Source: an uncultured Collinsella sp.
GTDB lineage: Bacteria > Actinomycetota > Coriobacteriia > Coriobacteriales > Coriobacteriaceae
NCBI GenBank assembly: GCA_900545075.1
Contig: UQXT01000074.1
Coordinates: 1 to 9,948 of the forward strand
DNA length: 9,948 bases
Direction: 5' to 3'
The position numbers and the translations under genes were made by a program. Within the stretch, counting starts at the first letter, position 1, and the number at the start of each line of letters is the position of its first letter. Shown here piece after piece: positions 5,986 through 9,948 of this stretch. The notes beneath the pieces were generated by a model that was not told the DNA's origin, searched no databases, and saw nothing but the letters and a program-made list of their open reading frames with translations.

Positions 5986-7461
5986 CTACAGCGCCATCGT
6001 GCGGGCGCGGTCGATGCGCGCCAGGCAGTCGTCGCGGCCGACGAGAGCCATGGTCTCGCCCAGCGGGGGGCTCACCATGTTGCCGCAGACGGCGACGCGA
6101 ACGGCCTGGAACACCACGCGCTTCTTAAGGTCCATCTGCTCGGGAAGCGGCTCAAGCGCGGCGTCGATGTTGGCAGCCGTCCACTCGTCCACGCCCTCGA
6201 GCACGGCCTTGGCGGCATCCAGAATGGCACCCATGCCTTCCTTGGCCAGACCCTTGTTGACAGACTTCTCGTCATACTCGAGCGTCTCGGCCGTAGCAAA
6301 GATGGGAGCGGCGACGGTCACGGCGTCGGCCGGCATCTTGGTGCGCGGCTTGACGATGGCCGCGAGCGCGTCGATCCAGTCCTCGCCGTACTCGACATTA
6401 CCCTCGATGAGACCCGCCTCGTGCAGCTCGGGGACCATGATCTCGTCGGCAAACTGGGCGTCGGACATGCCGTTGATGTACTCGGCATTGACCCAATCGA
6501 GCTTTTTGGGGTCGAAGGTCGCCGGGTTCTTGGAAATGCGGTCGAGCGAGAACTTGCTGGCCAGGACATCGCGCGGGATGATCGTGGTCTCGCCGTCGAG
6601 CGACCAGCCGAGCAGCGCCAGGTAGTTGACGAAGGCGTCGGGCAGGTAGCCGGCATCGCGGTACTCCTCCACCGAGGTGGCGCCATGGCGCTTGGAGAGC
6701 TTCTTGCCGTCGGCACCCAGGATCATGGAGATATGGGCAAACGTGGGCACGGGCGCACCGAGGGCCTCGTAGACCATGACCTGGCGCGGGGTGTTGGACA
6801 GGTGGTCGTCGCCACGAATGACATGGGTAATCTTCATCATGGCGTCATCGACGACGGTCGCGAAGTTGTACGTGGGCGTGCCGTCAGAGCGGAAGATGAC
6901 AAAGTCGTCGAGCTCCTTGGCGTCGAAGGTCACCTCGCCGTGGACGGCGTCATGGATGACAACGTCGCCGCGGGCCTCGGGCACCTTGATGCGCAGGACG
7001 TAGGACTCGCCGGCCTCGATGCGGCGGCGGGCCTCCTCGGGATCAAGATCGCGGCAACGGCGCTGATAGCCCTGGAAGGGGTCCTTGCGCTCCTGAGCGG
7101 CCTTGCGATCGGCCTCGAGCTGCTCCTTGGTGCAGAAGCAGGGATAGGCCTTGCCCTCGTCCCAAAGCTTCTGGGCGGCCTGCTTGTACAGGTCCAGGCG
7201 CTCGGTCTGGGCGTAGGGGCCAAAGTCGCCGCCCACCTCGGGACCCTCGTCCCAGTCCAGGCCCAGCCAACGCATGGCGCGCAGGATGATCTGCGTGTTC
7301 TCATCGGTGGAGCGGGTGGGGTCGGTGTCGTCGATGCGCAGGATGAACGTGCCGCCGTTTGCGCGGGCGAAAGCCCAGTTATAGATAGCGGTGCGGGCGC
7401 CGCCGATGTGCAGCTTGCCCGTCGGTGAGGGTGCAAAGCGGACGCGAACGTCTGATGCCAT
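5986..7461 (-). CDS. gltX: Glutamate--tRNA ligase
   Basis: Class I aminoacyl-tRNA synthetase that charges tRNA-Glu with glutamate at the expense of ATP. The N-terminal Rossmann fold begins RVRFAPSPTGKLHIGG with the HIGH-type HIGG at 18-21. The KMSKS-type KLSKR is at 254-258 within LGADGKKLSKRHGA. Cys108, Cys110 and Cys136 resemble the zinc site of the E. coli enzyme, with the last ligand not obvious. The C-terminal anticodon-binding helical region runs from about 330 to 491. The length of 491 residues is normal. The frame is open to 7548, but MASDVRVRF at 7461 was chosen because it matches the family start and has GAGGAG 6 nt upstream. In bacteria lacking GlnRS the enzyme also mischarges tRNA-Gln for GatCAB; that cannot be judged here. 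Confidence 0.96.
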   Translation of the reverse strand: MASDVRVRFAPSPTGKLHIGGARTAIYNWAFARANGGTFILRIDDTDPTRSTDENTQIILRAMRWLGLDWDEGPEVGGDFGPYAQTERLDLYKQAAQKLWDEGKAYPCFCTKEQLEADRKAAQERKDPFQGYQRRCRDLDPEEARRRIEAGESYVLRIKVPEARGDVVIHDAVHGEVTFDAKELDDFVIFRSDGTPTYNFATVVDDAMMKITHVIRGDDHLSNTPRQVMVYEALGAPVPTFAHISMILGADGKKLSKRHGATSVEEYRDAGYLPDAFVNYLALLGWSLDGETTIIPRDVLASKFSLDRISKNPATFDPKKLDWVNAEYINGMSDAQFADEIMVPELHEAGLIEGNVEYGEDWIDALAAIVKPRTKMPADAVTVAAPIFATAETLEYDEKSVNKGLAKEGMGAILDAAKAVLEGVDEWTAANIDAALEPLPEQMDLKKRVVFQAVRVAVCGNMVSPPLGETMALVGRDDCLARIDRARTMAL

Positions 7462-7467
7462 GGAAAT

Positions 7468-7473
7468 CTCCTC
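7468..7473 (-). promoter_or_regulatory. Ribosome binding site that decides the gltX start
   Basis: Reads GAGGAG on the - strand, 6 nt before the ATG at 7461. It rejects the 29-residue upstream extension to 7548, which has no family-like sequence. Confidence 0.65.
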
Positions 7474-7501
7474 GATTGCAGGATGGATGTCTAACCGCAT
7501 C

Positions 7502-7507
7502 AGTATA
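7502..7507 (-). promoter_or_regulatory. Candidate -10 element for gltX
   Basis: Reads TATACT on the - strand, about 40 nt upstream of the gltX ATG. The -35 partner is weak: TGCGGA at 17 nt spacing, or TTGTGC at a too-long 20 nt. Offered as the best candidate only. Confidence 0.35.
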
Positions 7508-7542
7508 AAGCAACAATGTCCACCTCCGCACAAAGGGCACCG

Positions 7543-7634
7543 ACCCACTCATTGGGGACAGACTTAAATGAGTAGTCGTTAGGGACGTTCTTAGTCTATG
7601 ACTGGTCATTTAAGCCTGTCCCCAATGAGTGGGT
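7543..7634. repeat. REP-like palindrome between divergent gltX and metK
   Basis: Arms 7543-7571 and 7606-7634 are 29 bp each with one mismatch (7562/7615). A 34-nt interior can form further small pairs (AGTC 7574-7577 with GACT 7600-7603). The arms contain CATTGGGGACAGACTTAAAT. From memory, GGGGACAG-type palindromes resemble intergenic REP elements linked to IS200-like REP-associated transposases in many bacteria. No transposase is present in this window. It lies between the two divergent promoters and could insulate them. Confidence 0.75.
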
Positions 7635-7644
7635 GCGGAAAGGG

Positions 7645-7672
7645 TGTGAATATTCGTTTAACGCGCTATGAT
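7645..7672 (+). promoter_or_regulatory. Candidate metK promoter
   Basis: TATGAT (7667-7672) is one base from the -10 consensus. TGTGAA (7645-7650) is a mediocre -35 at 16 nt spacing. This would give a start site near 7679 and a leader of about 60 nt. It begins 11 nt to the right of the REP-like palindrome. Confidence 0.42.
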
Positions 7673-7690
7673 GAGCCCTTGCATAGAGAG

Positions 7691-7727
7691 CCCGGCGGAA
7701 TGGTAACGGTCGCCGGGACACGTTTTT
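7691..7727 (+). promoter_or_regulatory. Hairpin plus T-run in the metK leader
   Basis: A perfect 7-bp GC stem (CCCGGCG 7691-7697 with CGCCGGG 7711-7717) has a 13-nt loop. ACACG and then TTTTT (7723-7727) follow, directly abutting the ribosome site GAAAGGA (7728-7734). It could be a weak attenuator or part of a regulatory leader. I see no signature of a SAM riboswitch class that I can recall, and no anti-Shine-Dalgarno in the hairpin. Confidence 0.4.
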
Positions 7728-7739
7728 GAAAGGACAATC

Positions 7740-9020
7740 ATGTCAGAAGAACTTCGTTCCATCCCACCCCAACACGGGTCCTTTGTATTTACGTCGGAGT
7801 CGGTGACCGAAGGCCATCCCGATAAGATCGCCGACCAGATCAGCGATGCCGTCCTCGACGCAATCCTCGCCAAAGAAATAGAGCTGCAGGAGCAGGGCTA
7901 TATTGCGCCCAACGGCGTGCCCGCCAACGTGGAAAACGTCCGTTGCGCCTGCGAGACCCTCGTGACTACCGGCACCGTCATCGTCGCCGGCGAAATCCGC
8001 ACCCAGGCCTACGTCGACGTGCAGGAAATTGCCCGCGGCGTCATCCGCCGCATTGGCTACAACCGTGCAAAGTTCGGTTTTGACTGCGATACCTGCGGCG
8101 TTATGAGCCTCATCCACGAGCAGTCCCCCGATATCGCCCAGGGCGTCGACGAGTCGTTTGAGACCCAGACCGGCGCCACCACCGACCCAATCGACCTGAT
8201 CGGCGCCGGCGACCAGGGCATGATGTTCGGCTACGCCTCCAACGAGACCAAGACCCTCATGCCCATGCCGCACTACCTGGCAAGCCGTCTGGCCGAGCGC
8301 CTGGCAACCGTGCGCCACGACGGCACCCTGCCCTATCTGCGCCCCGACGGCAAGACCCAGGTCACGGTGCGCTACGAGGACGGCAAGCCCGTCGAGGTCA
8401 CGACCATCGTCATCTCCACGCAGCACGCTGCCGAGATCGAGGACATGGGTAAGATCAAGGACGATCTCATCGAGCATGTCATCGCCCCTGTCATGGCAGC
8501 CGAGAGCATGCCGTGGGACAACGCCGACATCTACGTGAACCCCACTGGACGCTTTGTGGTGGGCGGTCCCATGGGCGACACGGGCCTGACCGGCCGCAAG
8601 ATCATCGTCGACACCTATGGCGGCTACGGTCGTCACGGCGGCGGCGCCTTTAGCGGCAAGGACTGCACCAAGGTTGACCGCTCCGCCGCGTATGCCGCGC
8701 GCTGGGTCGCCAAGAACGTGGTCGCCGCCGGCCTTGCCAACCGCTGCGAGGTCGAGCTGGCCTACGCCATCGGCGTGTCCAAGCCGCTGTCGATCATGGT
8801 CGACACCTTTGGCACCGCACATGTCGCCGAGGACAAGATCGTCGAGGCCGTGGAAAAGACCTTCGACCTGCGCCCGGGCGCCATCATCCGCGATCTGGAT
8901 CTACGTCGCCCCATCTACGAGAAGACAGCAGCCTACGGCCACTTTGGCCGCGAGGACCCCGACTTCACCTGGGAGAAAACCGATCGAGTCAAAGAACTCA
9001 AAGCAGCCTGCGGCCTGTAA
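7740..9020 (+). CDS. metK: S-adenosylmethionine synthetase
   Basis: Makes S-adenosylmethionine from methionine and ATP in the cytosol, supplying the methyl donor used by RsmB and other methyltransferases. Visible motifs are EGHPDKIADQISDAVLD (24-40, catalytic His26), GAGDQGMMFGYA (155-166), the GGPMGDTGLTGRK loop (275-287) and GGGAFSGKD (300-308), ending with YGHFGREDPDFTWEKTD. All active-site motifs are intact. At 426 residues it is longer than the 384-residue E. coli enzyme. The extra sequence lies mainly at about 46-66, between DAILA and CETL, and about 141-154, just before GAGDQG. The ATG is supported by GAAAGGA 5 nt upstream. It is monocistronic, diverging from gltX and closed by a strong terminator. 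Confidence 0.97.
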   Translation: MSEELRSIPPQHGSFVFTSESVTEGHPDKIADQISDAVLDAILAKEIELQEQGYIAPNGVPANVENVRCACETLVTTGTVIVAGEIRTQAYVDVQEIARGVIRRIGYNRAKFGFDCDTCGVMSLIHEQSPDIAQGVDESFETQTGATTDPIDLIGAGDQGMMFGYASNETKTLMPMPHYLASRLAERLATVRHDGTLPYLRPDGKTQVTVRYEDGKPVEVTTIVISTQHAAEIEDMGKIKDDLIEHVIAPVMAAESMPWDNADIYVNPTGRFVVGGPMGDTGLTGRKIIVDTYGGYGRHGGGAFSGKDCTKVDRSAAYAARWVAKNVVAAGLANRCEVELAYAIGVSKPLSIMVDTFGTAHVAEDKIVEAVEKTFDLRPGAIIRDLDLRRPIYEKTAAYGHFGREDPDFTWEKTDRVKELKAACGL

Positions 9021-9057
9021 GCTAACCTGAAAAGCTACAGCCAAATAACAACGCACC

Positions 9058-9093
9058 AAAAGAAGTACCGGCTCCAACCGGTACTTCTTTTTT
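9058..9093 (+). terminator. Strong intrinsic terminator of metK
   Basis: AGAAGTACCGG pairs with CCGGTACTTCT around the 6-nt loop CTCCAA, 10 bp of core stem (9062-9071 with 9078-9087). A TTTTTT tract (9088-9093) follows. The stem can extend into the upstream A-tract. It starts 38 nt past the metK stop. Confidence 0.92.
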
Positions 9094-9187
9094 ATTAAAC
9101 GGTGGTGAAGATGAGCCGACCTGGGACATGGAATAGGACATAGGCCGATAAATTTTGCAGCAGAGCGACTCCAACCATGTATCCTAA
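9094..9187 (+). promoter_or_regulatory. Spacer with a weak candidate promoter for sdaAB
   Basis: No gene is supported. The best promoter-like pair is TTGCAG (9155-9160) with TGTATC (9178-9183) at 17 nt, or TATCCT (9180-9185) at 19 nt. If used, the nested palindrome at 9188-9308 would lie at the start of the sdaAB leader. A 27-codon frame on the - strand (9178-9095) has a poor ribosome site and no support. Confidence 0.25.
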
Positions 9188-9308
9188 GTTCCGAGGGCTT
9201 TGGTATTTGGTCGATCGCGAGTTCCGCACGAGCCGGAGGCCACTTAATGTGGCCTCCGTGCGAGCAGGACTGTCCGAGCAGGCGACCAAATACCAAAGCC
9301 CTCGGAAC
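9188..9308. repeat. Nested palindromic element, copy 2 (upstream of sdaAB)
   Basis: Same architecture and orientation as the element at 2742-2879. The outer stem is 26 bp, all Watson-Crick (9188-9213 with 9283-9308). The middle helix pairs AGTTCC (bulged T) with GGACT. The apical hairpin has a 13-bp stem (9226-9230 plus 9236-9243 with 9249-9261), bulge AGCCG (9231-9235) and loop TTAAT (9244-9248). GAGCA occurs at 9262-9266 and 9276-9280. Conserved between copies: AGTTCCGCACGAGCCG on the 5' side, CACTTAATGTG at the tip and CGTGCGAGCAGGACTGT on the 3' side. The stems differ but stay paired. It ends 56 nt before the sdaAB start. Confidence 0.85.
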
Positions 9309-9364
9309 GGCGGGAAAGAGTATGCCCCGCCCCTCGGGACGACGAGCCACGTAAAGGAGCAACC

Positions 9365-9948
9365 ATGGCAGGCAAGCCGCAAACACTAGCTACGACCTCG
9401 GCATTCGAGATCTTGGGCCCCGTCATGGTCGGCCCCAGCTCATCACACACCGCCGGCGCCCTGCGCTGCGCCCAAGTTGCCGCCAGCCTGCTAGAAGGCC
9501 GCATTACCAAGGTCACCTTTGGCCTGTGGAACTCCTTTGCCCACACCTACCGCGGCCACGGCACCGATCGCGCGCTCGTCGCGGGCATCTTGGGACTCGA
9601 TACCGACGACGAGAATATCAAGCAGGCCTTTGACCTTGCGCGCGAGCAGGGCCTCGACTATCACTTTGAAATTAAGGGCGACGACGCCTCCATCCACCCC
9701 AACACCGTCGACATCGACATGGTCGATGACACGGGCGCCACGGCGCAGGTCCGCGGCGAAAGCCTTGGCGGCGGCAAGATGCGCATCAGCCGCATCAACG
9801 GTGTCGGCGTCGACATCTCGGGCATGTATTCCACATTGTTTGTGGCGCACCAAGACGTCCCCGGCGTGCTCGCCGCGCTCACGAACCTGCTTGCCTACGC
9901 CCACGTCAACATCGCCTTCTGCCGCACCTATCGCACCGAGGTGGGCGG
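9365..9948 (+). CDS. sdaAB: L-serine dehydratase, iron-sulfur type, beta subunit (partial, runs off window)
   Basis: Beta subunit of the [4Fe-4S] enzyme that deaminates L-serine to pyruvate and ammonia, important in amino-acid-fermenting anaerobes. The first 194 codons are visible. The signature SAFEILGPVMVGPSSSHTAG (12-31) near the N-terminus is characteristic of this domain. The segment from about 158 (STLFVAHQDVPGVLAALTNL) is ACT-like, as in two-subunit enzymes, which argues for a separate beta subunit rather than a fused SdaA. The iron-sulfur cysteines are expected on the alpha subunit, probably the next gene (sdaAA, outside the window). The ATG at 9365 has AAGGAG (9354-9359) 5 nt upstream. 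Codon use is strongly C-ending. Confidence 0.93.
   Translation, partial: MAGKPQTLATTSAFEILGPVMVGPSSSHTAGALRCAQVAASLLEGRITKVTFGLWNSFAHTYRGHGTDRALVAGILGLDTDDENIKQAFDLAREQGLDYHFEIKGDDASIHPNTVDIDMVDDTGATAQVRGESLGGGKMRISRINGVGVDISGMYSTLFVAHQDVPGVLAALTNLLAYAHVNIAFCRTYRTEVG

Noticed and set aside
5947..7428. 493-codon open frame antisense to gltX
   Set aside because: Same explanation: a shadow of gltX codon bias, rich in Gly/Val/Leu/Asp repeats, with no domain.
7679..7739. Known SAM riboswitch upstream of metK
   Set aside because: The leader is too short and simple for the large SAM-I or SAM-IV classes, and I could not match SAM-II, SAM-III or SAM-VI from memory. Kept only as an unclassified leader hairpin.
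7743..8822. 359-codon open frame antisense to metK
   Set aside because: Shadow of metK, whose active-site motifs are complete on the other strand.
9095..9178. 27-codon frame on the - strand between metK and sdaAB (MVGVALLQN start)
   Set aside because: Very short, with a weak ribosome site and no supporting context. It could be a remnant but cannot be called a gene.

Overview
This is chromosomal housekeeping DNA from a GC-rich bacterium. The gene complement (glutamyl-tRNA synthetase, PriA, Def, Fmt and RsmB in a row, with divergent MetK and an iron-sulfur L-serine dehydratase beta subunit) and the strong preference for C-ending codons suggest a gut Actinobacterium of the Coriobacteriia, perhaps Collinsella. 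That placement is inferred from gene style and recall, not from a search.

Layout, left to right. Bases 1-66 hold the Cys-rich C-terminus of an unidentified + strand gene, followed by a 12-bp terminator hairpin and an 18-bp inverted repeat (136-200). From 208 to 7461 five genes run on the - strand. In transcription order they are gltX (7461-5986), a terminator hairpin, priA (5896-3443), def (3424-2888), a 362-bp gap, fmt (2525-1605) and rsmB (1608-208). priA-def and fmt-rsmB are tightly packed: 18 bp separate the first pair and an ATGA stop/start overlap joins the second. The def-fmt gap holds a 138-nt nested palindrome and a terminator-like hairpin. A 278-bp divergent region with a REP-like palindrome separates gltX from metK (+, 7740-9020). 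metK ends in a textbook terminator. A 344-bp gap with a second copy of the nested palindrome leads into sdaAB (+, from 9365, running off the window).

The genes cooperate around translation. GltX charges tRNA-Glu. Fmt formylates initiator Met-tRNA and Def removes the formyl group from new proteins. RsmB methylates 16S rRNA with SAM, which MetK makes. PriA restarts stalled replication forks, and its linkage to def, fmt and rsmB is a common bacterial arrangement.

The coding content is ordinary; the interest is in the intergenic DNA. Four long palindromes sit in four gene gaps. Two of them (2742-2879 and 9188-9308) are homologous elements with the same three-tier fold. Their stems differ in sequence but remain perfectly complementary, which is direct covariation evidence for a structured repeat family. 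The first third of fmt and the gap upstream of it also form a sharply C-poor, T/G-rich patch on the coding strand, unlike the neighbouring genes.
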